Assembly (NCBI GenBank): GCA_964634885.1
Contig: CAZWLN010000006.1
Location: 1-64,000, forward strand
Direction of reading: 5' to 3'
DNA length: 64,000 nucleotides
DNA from: DAINRZ01 sp964634885
GTDB lineage: Bacteria; Bacteroidota; Ignavibacteria; Kapaibacteriales; UBA2268
Position numbers and translations under genes: made by a program. Below the pieces are notes generated by a model. The model did not search any database, was not told the DNA's origin, and worked only from the letters and a program-made list of their open reading frames with translations. Positions 17,442 to 26,861 of this stretch are shown piece after piece (the stretch's first letter is position 1; each line of letters begins with the position of its first letter).

Positions 17442-19874
17442 CTATTCCATGTCTTCGTAGCCGTTGTCTTCCTGCTGCTGCATACGCTTCTTGTCTTTCA
17501 TGAATCCGTTGGCGTTCAGCTTGTATGTAAGGCCGAGAATGAACACCCTGGATTCGAAATGCATCTCATTGATGGAACTGTACCCGTTACCGTTGTTTTC
17601 AAACTTGAACTTTCTCGTATTGAACACATCGCTGAGACGGGCGAAGACCTGCAATTTCCTGTCGAACAGGTCCATCTTTGCTCCAAGGTCGATGTTGAAC
17701 ATTTCGAAGCGCTTGCCCTGGGCAGTAGCCGACGGCGAGCGGTACTCACCGATGATCTGGAAGGAGTAATCGCCAAAGAACATATTTGAGTTAATGCGTG
17801 CTGTCCAATTGAAGCTTTCATTGTCCACTTCCATGTCGGGAACTGTACCGGTAATCTCGTTGTTGAAGAAAGAGAAGTCTCCGTTAAGCCGCCACCAGGG
17901 AGCAATCTTCTTCGAAGCAGTAAATTCCAGGCCGTAATTAACCCCGCTGGCAATGTTTAACTGGGTGTTCCCAAACACATTGTCCGAAATCTTATATTGA
18001 TAGTGGGCAATCATATCTGTTGTTTTACGGTAAAACAGCGTAGATGTCAGGCTGATGAAATCGAAGTTGTTTTCCAGGCCGAACTCAACAGCGTCGATAT
18101 ACTCCGGTTTCAGGTTCGGGTTACCAAAACGAAGGTTAAGTGAATCCGAATAGTCAACGATGGGATCGAGGTCGTGATTGCGCGGCCTGCTGATTCTCCT
18201 AGAATAGCTGACGAATGCTTTGTGAAGGTCTGTCAGTTCATAGCTCAGGTGTACGGAAGGGAAAAGGTTGCCGTAATTCCTGTCGAAAGTCTCGCCGGTA
18301 ACTTTCTGGTTACCGCTGATGGCGGTGTATTCATACCTGAGTCCGCCCTGGTACCTGAAGGAGGCGATGGAGTCCTGGAAGATGGCGTAAAGCGCATGAA
18401 CGTTTTCCGTAAAAAGGAATTTGTTCTTTTTGGCTATGTCTTCAGACTCGATTCCGGAGCTGATGTCAGTATTATAATAATAGAAATCGTTGTCGAAATC
18501 TCTTATGGTCGTCTTGTAGCCCGCTTCAATCTTGATGCCGGAGGCAAACGGTTCGATGTAATCCACCTGTAAGGTCGTAGTTTTATAGCGTTCGTCGGTG
18601 TCCGTGGTCCATTTCTTTGAAAGGTATTCAGGATCGGCATCCAAGTACTGCAGGTAAGAATCCGTATGTTCGTTGTCGTTTGAATAGGAATACATAGCAT
18701 TGGCGTTCAATTCATGTCCCTTTTTTTCGAATGTCCTGTTGTAACTTAAGTTAATGTCATAGGCATTGTCGTAGGTCGGCTCCGTATTGCTATTATTGTA
18801 AAGCAGGGGGAGCTGTACAATGTTGTTATTCTGGTTATACCTGGATAAGCTGTTGAATTCCCTTTCTGCATAGTTATAGCTGAATGAGAATGAAAGCCTG
18901 TTTTTGTCGAGAAAGCTAAATTCAATGCCCGGGTTAATGCGGTGCGACGTCATGTTGTGCCATCTGTCCCCATCCTGCACCAGAGTAGTAGTCGTATCCC
19001 CGGCCCAGATGGTCTTCGTGGAATTGCCATAGCCTGAACGCCTGTTGGTACGGTAGCTGTAATTGGTAAATATATTGAAGTCGCCTACCAGCCAGTTTAC
19101 ATTAGCGCTGGCGCCGTATTTATCTCCTGAACCTGCATTGACGGTGAAGACACCGTTGACTCCGTCTGCTTTCTCTTTTTTCATTACAATGTTAATTATA
19201 CCTGTCGAACCTTCGGCTTCATACCTTGCCGATGGATTGGTAATGATCTCAATCCTGTCGATGGAACCCGCGGGGATCATGTCGAGAGCAGCCGACCCCA
19301 GTTGAGTCAGTGAAGTGGATTTTCCGTCAATTTGTATCTGCAGGTTGCTGTTACCCCGAAGAGATACATTGCCGTCAACATCGACAGCTACCGATGGGGT
19401 ATTCCTCAGCACATCGACGGCAGAACCGCCGGCGGCAACAATGCTTCTGTCAACGTTAATCACTTTTTTGTCGAAATTGTATGCTATTTGTTCCTTTTCG
19501 GCAGTGACCGATACTTCGGAAGTACTGACATAGTCTGCAATCAGGTATATATCCCCCAGATTCACATCCGGTTTTGAAGCGTTGACGACAATACCCTGTT
19601 TCATCCTGTCTTTGTAACCGATATACGTAATCTTCAGGTAATAGTTACCGTTGCCTATACTATTCATATGAAATGTACCGTCATTTTTTGTTATTGCTCC
19701 CGTAACCAGGGTGGAGTCCCCGGCTCTGTGTAGTGCAACCGATGCTGAGATTAAAGGTTTACCGGACTCTTTGTCGGTAATTTTCCCGCTGATGGAACCA
19801 GCCCGGAGGCAGGCTGCAGGAACTAAAAATCCAAAAACAAAACTCAAAAATAAAAACCTGATGCTTTTATTCAT
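17442..19874 (-). CDS. TonB-dependent outer-membrane receptor with N-terminal CarboxypepD_reg-like domain
   Basis: 810 residues. After a signal peptide (about 1-26) there is a CarboxypepD_reg-like beta-sandwich (SGKITDKESGKPLISASV, ~28-110). A plug follows with LRNTPSVAVD, SLRGNSNLQIQIDG and IEIITNPSARYEAEGSTGIINI, then a long beta-barrel of the outer-membrane beta-barrel family 3 type (FPSVHLSYE, YSRRISRPR, NPNLKPEY). No SusD partner is adjacent, so a glycan-utilisation locus is not supported; the substrate could be a peptide or metal chelate. The C-terminus is an unusual charged tail rather than an aromatic end. Confidence 0.9.
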   Translation of the reverse strand: MNKSIRFLFLSFVFGFLVPAACLRAGSISGKITDKESGKPLISASVALHRAGDSTLVTGAITKNDGTFHMNSIGNGNYYLKITYIGYKDRMKQGIVVNASKPDVNLGDIYLIADYVSTSEVSVTAEKEQIAYNFDKKVINVDRSIVAAGGSAVDVLRNTPSVAVDVDGNVSLRGNSNLQIQIDGKSTSLTQLGSAALDMIPAGSIDRIEIITNPSARYEAEGSTGIINIVMKKEKADGVNGVFTVNAGSGDKYGASANVNWLVGDFNIFTNYSYRTNRRSGYGNSTKTIWAGDTTTTLVQDGDRWHNMTSHRINPGIEFSFLDKNRLSFSFSYNYAEREFNSLSRYNQNNNIVQLPLLYNNSNTEPTYDNAYDINLSYNRTFEKKGHELNANAMYSYSNDNEHTDSYLQYLDADPEYLSKKWTTDTDERYKTTTLQVDYIEPFASGIKIEAGYKTTIRDFDNDFYYYNTDISSGIESEDIAKKNKFLFTENVHALYAIFQDSIASFRYQGGLRYEYTAISGNQKVTGETFDRNYGNLFPSVHLSYELTDLHKAFVSYSRRISRPRNHDLDPIVDYSDSLNLRFGNPNLKPEYIDAVEFGLENNFDFISLTSTLFYRKTTDMIAHYQYKISDNVFGNTQLNIASGVNYGLEFTASKKIAPWWRLNGDFSFFNNEITGTVPDMEVDNESFNWTARINSNMFFGDYSFQIIGEYRSPSATAQGKRFEMFNIDLGAKMDLFDRKLQVFARLSDVFNTRKFKFENNGNGYSSINEMHFESRVFILGLTYKLNANGFMKDKKRMQQQEDNGYEDME

Positions 19875-20249
19875 CTTTCCACTCGCTTATATATTTATAT
19901 TTCTACACTTTACATAATCAAACATTCATTAGACGATGGAAAAAATAAGTTCTTTCACTCTTATTATTAGAATATTTATTTGTCTGTAAAATAGTTAAGT
20001 TACAGCAGTAATTGAAAAAATCGGCAAAAAGTATTTGATTCCATACTAATTAATAGAAATGAAAAGGTTTATTAATTCAAATACCACCTTGAGGAGGACA
20101 GATAATATCATGGAATATATTTCCATCATCCTATAATGAAAGTAAAAGTAACACCCGATGACATCACTATATTATTTACGTCTCACGGTACTCCATGATC
20201 GCCCTGACGTCGCGGTCAGCAGCAGCTTTCTGCATCCGATTTATAGCTT
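19875..20249. other. non-coding spacer with a gene-tail remnant
   Basis: Bases 19875-20155 are AT-rich and hold no convincing gene. They probably contain the promoter of the TonB-dependent receptor (minus strand). Bases ~20175-20260 are the duplicated fragment of the neighbouring Rpn-like gene described separately. Confidence 0.5.
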
Positions 20250-20260
20250 TCATTGCTTCA
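20173..20260 (-). pseudogene. duplicated fragment of the Rpn-like gene
   Basis: Immediately past, and overlapping, the stop of the Rpn-like gene, the minus strand reads ATGAAAGCTATAAATCGG and onward to encode MKAINRMQKAAADRDV, then RAIMEYRET and a stop at about 20178. The same segment occurs inside the intact gene (KAIKRMQKAAADRDV at 20515-20590 on the plus strand) with only a few base changes. The copy is in a different frame from the preceding gene and lacks everything else, so it is a remnant of tandem duplication or recombination. Confidence 0.75.
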
Positions 20261-21203
20261 GTTTCATTATGTCGGTTTTGGACAGTCCGGTAGCTTTTGC
20301 GATCTCGTCAGTACTAATCTTCAAAGAAAGCATTTTAAGTGCAACTCTCTCCATAGCTCTTTTCTCACCAATCATGATTCCTTCTTCTTTCCCTCTCATC
20401 TCACCAATCATGAGTCCTTCTTCTTTACCAATCATGATTCCTTCTTCTTTGCCTAATTTAATCCCTTTCTCATGGGCAAATGAAAGGCGGTCGGCTTCAT
20501 CCCTGGCAGCTTTCTCACGGTACTCCATGATAGCCCTGACGTCGCGGTCAGCAGCAGCTTTCTGCATCCTCTTGATCGCTTTCATTATCATTGCCTCCTT
20601 CTTTATCCGTTCCGGCATCATACCCGGTTCGGTTATGAATATTTCTCCGCTCACCAGGGTATAAAGCCACTGGTTGATCGGGTCTTCATACATCTTGTCG
20701 TCCCTGTACTTCGGCAACTCGATGAAGTGGTACTCCACCAAGTCCTCCAACTCCTTGTGACTCTTAACGTTTAACAATCTGTAAATATTGTGTAAGGACT
20801 TCTCCTTCTTCAGCAGGACGAAATCGGTGAATATTATTGATATTGTCTTGTTGAGCTTGTCATAGCCCTGGGATTCGGCAAGCTGTTCTGTTAGCAGCCT
20901 GGAGTTGTAATAGATGATGCGCTGAGTAAAATGGTGCTCATTTTGTACCTGCATCTCGATGTTGTACTGCCTTCCTTTGCTGTCCACAGCTTTAATGTCG
21001 AGGATTGTCGATTTGTCGTCAGGACGTTCTTTCGCATTGAACGGATTGATGTATTCGATGCCGGCAATCTGTTCCTGGCCGCTGTCGAGAAAAACAGCGT
21101 TCAAAAGGCTGATTAGTATGTCTTCAGAATTGCGGGATGCAAAGACATATTTGAAGATGATGTCGTTCCGCAGGTTGATTTTCGTAATGTCGATGTTTTT
21201 CAT
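20250..21203 (-). CDS. Rpn-family recombination-promoting nuclease / PD-(D/E)XK transposase-like protein
   Basis: 317 residues from the ATG at 21203 with GAGGAA upstream. Start region KINLRNDIIFKYVFA, then the nuclease core ILDIKAVDSKGRQYNIEMQ (the D...ExQ of PD-(D/E)XK) and RIIYYNSRLLTEQL match the Rpn/PDDEXK_2 family, whose E. coli members promote RecA-independent recombination and cut DNA. The C-terminal ~100 residues contain near-identical short repeats (KEEGIMIG, KEEGLMIG, KEEGIMIG) and end in a helical ATGLSKTDIMKLK tail. A partial duplicate of its own middle lies at its 3' end. Confidence 0.9.
   Translation of the reverse strand: MKNIDITKINLRNDIIFKYVFASRNSEDILISLLNAVFLDSGQEQIAGIEYINPFNAKERPDDKSTILDIKAVDSKGRQYNIEMQVQNEHHFTQRIIYYNSRLLTEQLAESQGYDKLNKTISIIFTDFVLLKKEKSLHNIYRLLNVKSHKELEDLVEYHFIELPKYRDDKMYEDPINQWLYTLVSGEIFITEPGMMPERIKKEAMIMKAIKRMQKAAADRDVRAIMEYREKAARDEADRLSFAHEKGIKLGKEEGIMIGKEEGLMIGEMRGKEEGIMIGEKRAMERVALKMLSLKISTDEIAKATGLSKTDIMKLKQ
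20360..20465. repeat. intragenic tandem repeat in Rpn C-terminus
   Basis: Three copies of the ~26-36-base word ACCAATCATGATTCCTTC/TTCTTT (shown on the plus strand) encode the repeated K-E-E-G-x-M-I-G block of the Rpn-like protein. Copy number is likely to vary through slippage (inference). Confidence 0.75.
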
Positions 21204-21307
21204 GCATTTCCTCAAATATTGTGAAATCACTGCCAAAAATAATATTTATCTATAAGAAATACAATATCAATTATTGAACTACCCCTCGTGTCAGAATATT
21301 AGCCAAA

Positions 21308-21321
21308 GGCCATAAATGGCC
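21308..21321. promoter_or_regulatory. perfect palindrome, possible activator site
   Basis: GGCCATAAATGGCC is a perfect 14-base palindrome, flanked on both sides by AATATT. It lies about 100 bases upstream of the candidate sigma-54 promoter of the flagellar operon, the usual distance for an enhancer-binding protein site. Function is inferred from position only. Confidence 0.45.
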
Positions 21322-21421
21322 AATATTAAAACCCAAAAACATCTGTAATATCTTAGGCCAAAGAAATACCGATGCTCTCAAGTATATTACTGCGTAAGCA
21401 GTTACGAAGTATTCATCCTAA

Positions 21422-21437
21422 TGGCACATTCTTTGTC
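21422..21437 (+). promoter_or_regulatory. candidate sigma-54 (-24/-12) promoter of the flagellar export operon
   Basis: TGGCAC, a five-base spacer, then TTGTC matches the sigma-54 consensus TGGCAC-N5-TTGC(A/T) except for one base in the -12 element. It lies about 42 bases upstream of the fliP ATG. Flagellar genes are classic sigma-54 targets. Assigned by eye; no transcription start is known. Confidence 0.55.
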
Positions 21438-21478
21438 ATACCCTCAACCGGTGATTGATATTTTTTTTGCAAACTGGA

Positions 21479-22276
21479 ATGAAAGTTTTGACATATAATG
21501 GCAGAATTTCGGCCGGGCTTATTATAATAATATTAATAATGTTCCTGGCACAAAACACAGAGGCCGGCGCCCAACAGCCCCCCGGAGGTGGTGGTTTTCC
21601 CCTGCCCAAAATAACGCTTGGTGTGGACAAAGCTGAAAACGCAGGCGACTTCACGACTACTCTGCAGATACTGGCAGTAATGACGGTGCTGACACTTGCA
21701 CCTTCCATCCTCATCATGATGACCTGCTTCACGCGTATCATCGTGGTTTTTCACTTCCTCAGGCAGGCGCTCGGCACTACGACGCAGCCCCCGAACCAGC
21801 TTATTACCGGCCTGGCGTTGTTCCTGACATTCTTCGTCATGCAGCCCGTATTGAACCAGGCAAACCAGGAAGGCCTCCAGCCCTATATGAAGGAAGAGAT
21901 AAGCCAGTCCCAGGCTGTGGACAACATGGTCAAGCCTTTCAGGGAATTTATGCTGAAGCATACAAGAGAGGAAGACCTGGCGCTTTTCGTTAAGCTCAAC
22001 GGTTCGGACAAACCCTACGACGTAAGTGAAATATCCACCTGGACCATCATCCCCGCGTACTCCATCAGCGAACTCCGGATTGCCTTCCAGATCGGATTCC
22101 TGATCTATGTGCCCTTCCTTGTGCTGGACATGGTGATTGCCAGTACACTGATGTCCCTGGGTATGATGCTGCTGCCGCCTCAATTGATTTCAATGCCGAT
22201 CAAGATTCTGCTGTTCATACTGGTGGACGGATGGAGGCTGATTGTCGAATCGCTGATGAAAAGCCTGATGGGTTAA
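21479..22276 (+). CDS. fliP: flagellar type III export protein FliP
   Basis: 265 residues from the ATG at 21479; no good start codon lies further upstream. FliP carries a cleavable signal peptide, seen here at about 1-32. Hallmarks include LAPSILIMMTCFTRIIVVFHFLRQALG, PPNQLITGLALFLT and, near the end, IKILLFILVDGW. FliP forms the core of the export gate (FliP5-FliQ4-FliR1) in the inner membrane. First gene of the fliPQR-flhB-flhA run, with a candidate sigma-54 promoter upstream. Confidence 0.95.
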   Translation: MKVLTYNGRISAGLIIIILIMFLAQNTEAGAQQPPGGGGFPLPKITLGVDKAENAGDFTTTLQILAVMTVLTLAPSILIMMTCFTRIIVVFHFLRQALGTTTQPPNQLITGLALFLTFFVMQPVLNQANQEGLQPYMKEEISQSQAVDNMVKPFREFMLKHTREEDLALFVKLNGSDKPYDVSEISTWTIIPAYSISELRIAFQIGFLIYVPFLVLDMVIASTLMSLGMMLLPPQLISMPIKILLFILVDGWRLIVESLMKSLMG

Positions 22277-22301
22277 CAGACAATATAGGAGAAGAATAGA
22301 T

Positions 22302-22568
22302 ATGAATGAACAAATGGTAATTGCGATTGTAAAGGATGCTTTCTATTATGTAATAATCACAGCGGGGCCGCTACTGCTGGTCTCCCTGATAATCGGCCTG
22401 ATAATTTCCATCTTCCAGGCAGCAACGTCAATATCCGAACAGACCCTGACTTTCGTACCGAAGATGCTGGCGGTTTTCGTCGTCAGTGTCCTGATTCTGC
22501 CGTTTATCATCTCGACACTGAAAGACTTTACAATCGAACTAATTAACATGATACCAACCCTAAAATAA
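22302..22568 (+). CDS. fliQ: flagellar export protein FliQ
   Basis: 88 residues with two membrane hairpins, the usual FliQ size. The segment GLIISIFQAATSISEQTLTF is the family signature. A strong AGGAGAAG lies before the ATG, and only 25 bases separate it from fliP. FliQ wraps around the FliP/FliR core of the export gate. Confidence 0.95.
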   Translation: MNEQMVIAIVKDAFYYVIITAGPLLLVSLIIGLIISIFQAATSISEQTLTFVPKMLAVFVVSVLILPFIISTLKDFTIELINMIPTLK

Positions 22569-22593
22569 ATATGAAAGAGAGCTTAGCATATAA

Positions 22594-23391
22594 ATGCCCG
22601 ATTCTGCGCTGCTATATATTCTGACTGCGAAATTCTTTACCGGTGTACTACTCTTCATCAGGCTTACCGGGTTAATGATCTCGGGGCCTTTTTTCCGTTC
22701 CGAGTCGATTCCTGTCCCGGTAAAAATCATGCTCAGCGTCATCATCGCAGCTTCGCTTGCCGGTTCTTTTGCCGAAAGCCAGCCTCCGATGGATTTTCAT
22801 CTTTGGTACATCGTTCTGTTGGTTTTTAAAGAAGTCTTCATCGGCGTTGCCATCGGTTTTTCTGCCGACATGGTTTTCCAGGCAGCAAGGTTCGCCGGAG
22901 GCATAGTCGATTTCAATATGAGTTACAACACATCGACATTATTCATGCAGGAAGAAACGACACCGACACTTGTCGGCGAGTTGTATGATTTTGTCGCAGT
23001 AATGATCTTTCTGATAATTAACGGCCATCATTACCTCATCGAAGCAGTTTACGCAAGTGTCAGGGCTGTACCGATAGCTTCGTTCGAAGTCACAGGCTCC
23101 ACGATAGAGATACTGATGAGGCTGGTGCTGACGGTATTCATAATAGCAATAAAGATTTCCGCGCCGGTAATGGTAGCAGTTTTTCTGACGAACCTTGCAC
23201 TGGCGCTGTTGTCGAGGATTGCCCCACAAACGAACATATTCATCCTCAGCTTCCAGGTGAAAATTGCCGTAGGCCTGATTGTACTGTTCCTGTCGGTACC
23301 TTTGCTCGTGATGGTAATGAAAGGAGCTCTGGAAAGCCTGGAAGTTGAAACGATGAAGATAATTCTGTCATTAAACCCGGCGAGAGTGTAG
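22594..23391 (+). CDS. fliR: flagellar export protein FliR
   Basis: 265 residues with six or so membrane helices. Features such as FIRLTGLMISGPFF, FKEVFIGVAIGF and LARIAPQTNIF-like LLSRIAPQTNIF identify FliR. It contributes the single FliR subunit that closes the export-gate helix. It is 25 bases after fliQ and 10 before flhB, clearly one operon. Confidence 0.95.
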   Translation: MPDSALLYILTAKFFTGVLLFIRLTGLMISGPFFRSESIPVPVKIMLSVIIAASLAGSFAESQPPMDFHLWYIVLLVFKEVFIGVAIGFSADMVFQAARFAGGIVDFNMSYNTSTLFMQEETTPTLVGELYDFVAVMIFLIINGHHYLIEAVYASVRAVPIASFEVTGSTIEILMRLVLTVFIIAIKISAPVMVAVFLTNLALALLSRIAPQTNIFILSFQVKIAVGLIVLFLSVPLLVMVMKGALESLEVETMKIILSLNPARV

Positions 23392-23401
23392 GTATAGTAG
23401 T

Positions 23402-24487
23402 ATGGCTGAAACACCAGACGGCCAGGAAAAAACCGAACCCGCGAGTGGGAAACGACTCGAGGAAGCAAGGTTAAGAGGGCAAGTCTCCAAAAGCACGGAT
23501 ATCACTACTGCGATTATCCTTGTTTTCGGCATCGTCATTTTCCTCACCCTCGGCGACCCGATGATAAGCGGCCTCAAGGGATTTATGACAGATACATTCA
23601 GCAACCTGCATACAATTGAAATCACAGAACAGAACATTGCAAGCCAATACACGAAGCTTCTGGTCTTCCTCGCAGGCATTCTTCTGCCGATAATAGGCCT
23701 GATATTCATTGCCGGTTTAGTGGCTGAAATAAGCCAGGTCGGTTTCAAGTTCGCTACAAAGAAATTCACCGAAGGAGCCCAGCTTAAAACCCTCGCCAAT
23801 CCACTCTTAGGATTGAGAAAGCTCTTCTTTTCCAGCAGGTCATTTTTTGAACTGGGAAAGAGCCTGCTGAAGATATTCGTCCTGGGCTATGTCGTTTACA
23901 CTGTACTGGACGACAAGATCGAACCGACGATGGCGCTGATGGACATGCCTTTCTTCGAATTTGCAGACATGATGGTAAGCGTTACCTTCGAGATGTTCAT
24001 GAAAGTCGGGCTTGTTTACATCATCATTGCCCTGATCGACCATTTCTACCAGAAACACAAGTTCAAGGAAGACATGAAAATGACTAAACAGGAAGTCAGG
24101 GAGGAATTTAAACAAACAGAAGGCGACCCGAAAGTAAAGGCTCATCTGCGGTCACTGATGCGGAACAGGATACGAAAACTGATGCTGAAGAAAGTGGAGA
24201 AAGCAGACGTGGTCATTACTAACCCTACTCACTTTGCTGTGGCACTAATCTATGAACAGGGCAAAATGACCTCTCCGCGCCTTGTGGCAAAAGGTGTCGA
24301 TTTCCTTGCTGTGCAGATTAAACAACTGGCTATTAAGAATGATATACCGATTGTCGAAGACCCGCCACTTGCCCGTTCAATATTCTACAATGTGGAGATC
24401 GACGAAGAGATCCCGGAGAATCTGTATAAGGCTGTGGCACAAGTACTGGCCTATGTTTACCACCTGAAGAACAGGGATGTTTTATAA
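23402..24487 (+). CDS. flhB: flagellar export switch protein FlhB
   Basis: 361 residues. Begins with the family's charged leader (EKTEPASGKRLEEAR), followed by four membrane segments and a cytoplasmic domain. The autocleavage motif NPTH is intact (residues 274-277), so the substrate-specificity switch from rod/hook to filament proteins should work. An Rpn-type or virulence-type variant is not indicated. Ten bases after fliR. Confidence 0.95.
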   Translation: MAETPDGQEKTEPASGKRLEEARLRGQVSKSTDITTAIILVFGIVIFLTLGDPMISGLKGFMTDTFSNLHTIEITEQNIASQYTKLLVFLAGILLPIIGLIFIAGLVAEISQVGFKFATKKFTEGAQLKTLANPLLGLRKLFFSSRSFFELGKSLLKIFVLGYVVYTVLDDKIEPTMALMDMPFFEFADMMVSVTFEMFMKVGLVYIIIALIDHFYQKHKFKEDMKMTKQEVREEFKQTEGDPKVKAHLRSLMRNRIRKLMLKKVEKADVVITNPTHFAVALIYEQGKMTSPRLVAKGVDFLAVQIKQLAIKNDIPIVEDPPLARSIFYNVEIDEEIPENLYKAVAQVLAYVYHLKNRDVL

Positions 24488-24550
24488 AGATGGCTTATTA
24501 ATTGCTGTAGTAGAGTATTTGTATGAATTTGAGTGAATAACAGGTAATAA

Positions 24551-26674
24551 ATGGCGAAAACACGACAGATGCAGTTACTTCAATCCCCGGCAGTAGTACG
24601 GCTGGGAAATAAAGTAGCGCCCGTCTGGAACTCCGGCAGGCAGTTCCTGATTGCTGCCGGCATCCTGATGATAATCGGCCTGTTGATCATTCCCTTACCA
24701 CCGTTCATGCTCGATATGTGCCTTGCCGCCAGCATATCGATTTCCGTACTGATACTGCTGATATCCGTTTACCTTAACAGGCCGCTCGATTTCAGTTCCT
24801 TCCCGACAATATTACTGGTCACTACTCTGTTCAGGCTGGGACTGAATGTCGCCTCCACAAGACTGATCCTCAGCGAGGCTGAAGCAGGCCATATAATACA
24901 GGCTTTCGGTTCCTTCGTCATCAAAGGCAACTATGTCGTGGGAATCATCATATTCCTGGTACTGCTGATTATTAACTTCATCGTCATCATCAAAGGCTCC
25001 ACCCGTATCGCCGAGGTTGCGGCAAGGTTCACACTCGACGCCTTACCCGGCAAGCAGATGAGCATCGACGCCGACCTGAACGCCGGATACATAGACGAGA
25101 CAACGGCACGGAAACGGCGTGAAGACCTGACCAAGGAAGCAGACTTCTACGGAGCAATGGACGGCGCCGCCAAGTTCATCAAGGGCGACGCCATCGCGGC
25201 GCTCATTATTACTGCCATCAACATCATCGGCGGTTTTGCTATTGGCGTAGCGCAAAAAGACATGAGCATTACCGACGCATTATCGACATATACGATACTT
25301 ACCATCGGTGACGGCCTCGTCTCGCAGATTCCATCACTGCTGATATCCGTTGCTGCCGGCCTTGTAATTACTCGTTCCGGCAATGCAGAACCGCTCGATA
25401 CACTACTCAGCAAGCAATTTACTTCCCGCCCCAAACCACTCTATATGTCCTCGGTCGCAATGGTTCTCTTTGCTGTAATGCCGGGTTTTCCTGCAATACC
25501 CTTTCTCATGCTGGCTACTCTTTTCGGTGTTGTCGGTTACGTCAGGACTCAACAGCAGAAAAAACAGGCTGAGAAAGAGCTCAAAGAAGAACTGTCCAAA
25601 GCAGAGATCAGCAAAAGGCCGGAGGAGGCGCCGGTAGAAGACCTGCTAAGGGTCGATCCGGTAGAAATAGAGCTTGGTTACAGCCTGATTGCACTTGTCG
25701 ATGAATCGCAGGGCGGCGATGTCTTTAAGAGGATTACCAACGTCAGGAGGCAGCTCGCCACTGAACTGGGTATTATTCTTCCACCCGTCAGGGTCAGGGA
25801 TAACCTACAACTCGAACCTGAAGAGTATGTGATTAAGATCAGGGGCAACGAACTGGCACGCAATGTACTCCATACGAATATGCTCCTGGCAATGAATCCC
25901 GGCACGGCAGAAGGCGAAGTACAGGGCATCAAGGTTACTGAACCCGTATTCGGACTGCCTGCAACCTGGGTATCTCACGCCGAAAGAGAGAATGCGGAGA
26001 TACAGGGATTCACAGTTGTCGAACCTGCTACTGTGCTGACGACACACCTTACTGAACTGCTGCGCCGCAATGCAGACAAACTGCTGACAAGGCAGGATGT
26101 CAAACACCTGGTCGATACGATGAAGAAGGACTACCCGACACTGGCAGAAGAAGTCTCACCCGACAACCTCCCAATCTCCACGATACAGAAGGTGCTCCAG
26201 AACCTGTTAGGCGAGGGCATACCCGTCAGAGACCTTGCTCTGATAGTAGAAGCACTCCTTGAATACCATAAGGTCACCAAGAATGTCGATGTCCTTACCG
26301 AATATGTACGGCATAACCTGTCTGAGACAATAAAAAAGCTTTACCAGGACAGCAACGGGGTAATACATGCCATCGCCCTCGACACCCAACTCGAACATAC
26401 GATGACTACGGCACTTTCGACCAGCTCCCAGGGAGGAATCAGCCCTACACTCGGCATGGCTCCCGACATGATTACAAGGCTCAACAAGAACATTTCGAGA
26501 GCTGTGGACGACATCACACTGGCGGGCTACCTGCCGATTGTGATTTGTTCCGCACAGATCAGGCCGTATTTCCAGAGAATGATCAAGACTCAGTTCCCAA
26601 TGATTTCTGTCGTCAGCTATACTGAACTACCGGCCGACGTCGATGTCGAAATACTGAGCAATGTTACCATTTAA
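24551..26674 (+). CDS. flhA: flagellar export protein FlhA
   Basis: 707 residues. About eight N-terminal membrane helices (to ~330) include the FHIPEP-family signature region, with RLGLNVASTRLIL, RIAEVAARFTLDALPGKQM and GAMDGAAKFIKGDAIA. The large cytoplasmic domain (~350-707) is the nonameric export platform that docks chaperone-substrate complexes. The operon appears to stop here: no flhF, fleN or fliA homologue follows, and the next gene is unrelated. The rest of the flagellar regulon must be elsewhere. Confidence 0.96.
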   Translation: MAKTRQMQLLQSPAVVRLGNKVAPVWNSGRQFLIAAGILMIIGLLIIPLPPFMLDMCLAASISISVLILLISVYLNRPLDFSSFPTILLVTTLFRLGLNVASTRLILSEAEAGHIIQAFGSFVIKGNYVVGIIIFLVLLIINFIVIIKGSTRIAEVAARFTLDALPGKQMSIDADLNAGYIDETTARKRREDLTKEADFYGAMDGAAKFIKGDAIAALIITAINIIGGFAIGVAQKDMSITDALSTYTILTIGDGLVSQIPSLLISVAAGLVITRSGNAEPLDTLLSKQFTSRPKPLYMSSVAMVLFAVMPGFPAIPFLMLATLFGVVGYVRTQQQKKQAEKELKEELSKAEISKRPEEAPVEDLLRVDPVEIELGYSLIALVDESQGGDVFKRITNVRRQLATELGIILPPVRVRDNLQLEPEEYVIKIRGNELARNVLHTNMLLAMNPGTAEGEVQGIKVTEPVFGLPATWVSHAERENAEIQGFTVVEPATVLTTHLTELLRRNADKLLTRQDVKHLVDTMKKDYPTLAEEVSPDNLPISTIQKVLQNLLGEGIPVRDLALIVEALLEYHKVTKNVDVLTEYVRHNLSETIKKLYQDSNGVIHAIALDTQLEHTMTTALSTSSQGGISPTLGMAPDMITRLNKNISRAVDDITLAGYLPIVICSAQIRPYFQRMIKTQFPMISVVSYTELPADVDVEILSNVTI

Positions 26675-26861
26675 TACCCGGCAATTCCGATATACATATG
26701 ATAATCGCCCGATAATCAGAAAAACTACTGCCTGCCGTACTTTTCTGCAATTCATATAAATGGCAAAGCTGGCCGGGAATTGGAATCCTTTATTGAATTT
26801 ATTTACAGGCAGGCTTTCAGATTCCGCATTATAGTTTGTATGAATTTCTTATTTTAGCGCA

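Noticed and set aside
17442..19874. SusC/SusD polysaccharide-utilisation locus
   Set aside because: The TonB-dependent receptor has no adjacent SusD-like gene, and no glycoside hydrolase genes surround it.
21479..26674. Non-flagellar type III (injectisome) export genes
   Set aside because: Gene order fliP-fliQ-fliR-flhB-flhA, protein lengths and the FlhA/FlhB motifs fit the flagellar system, and no needle or effector genes lie nearby.
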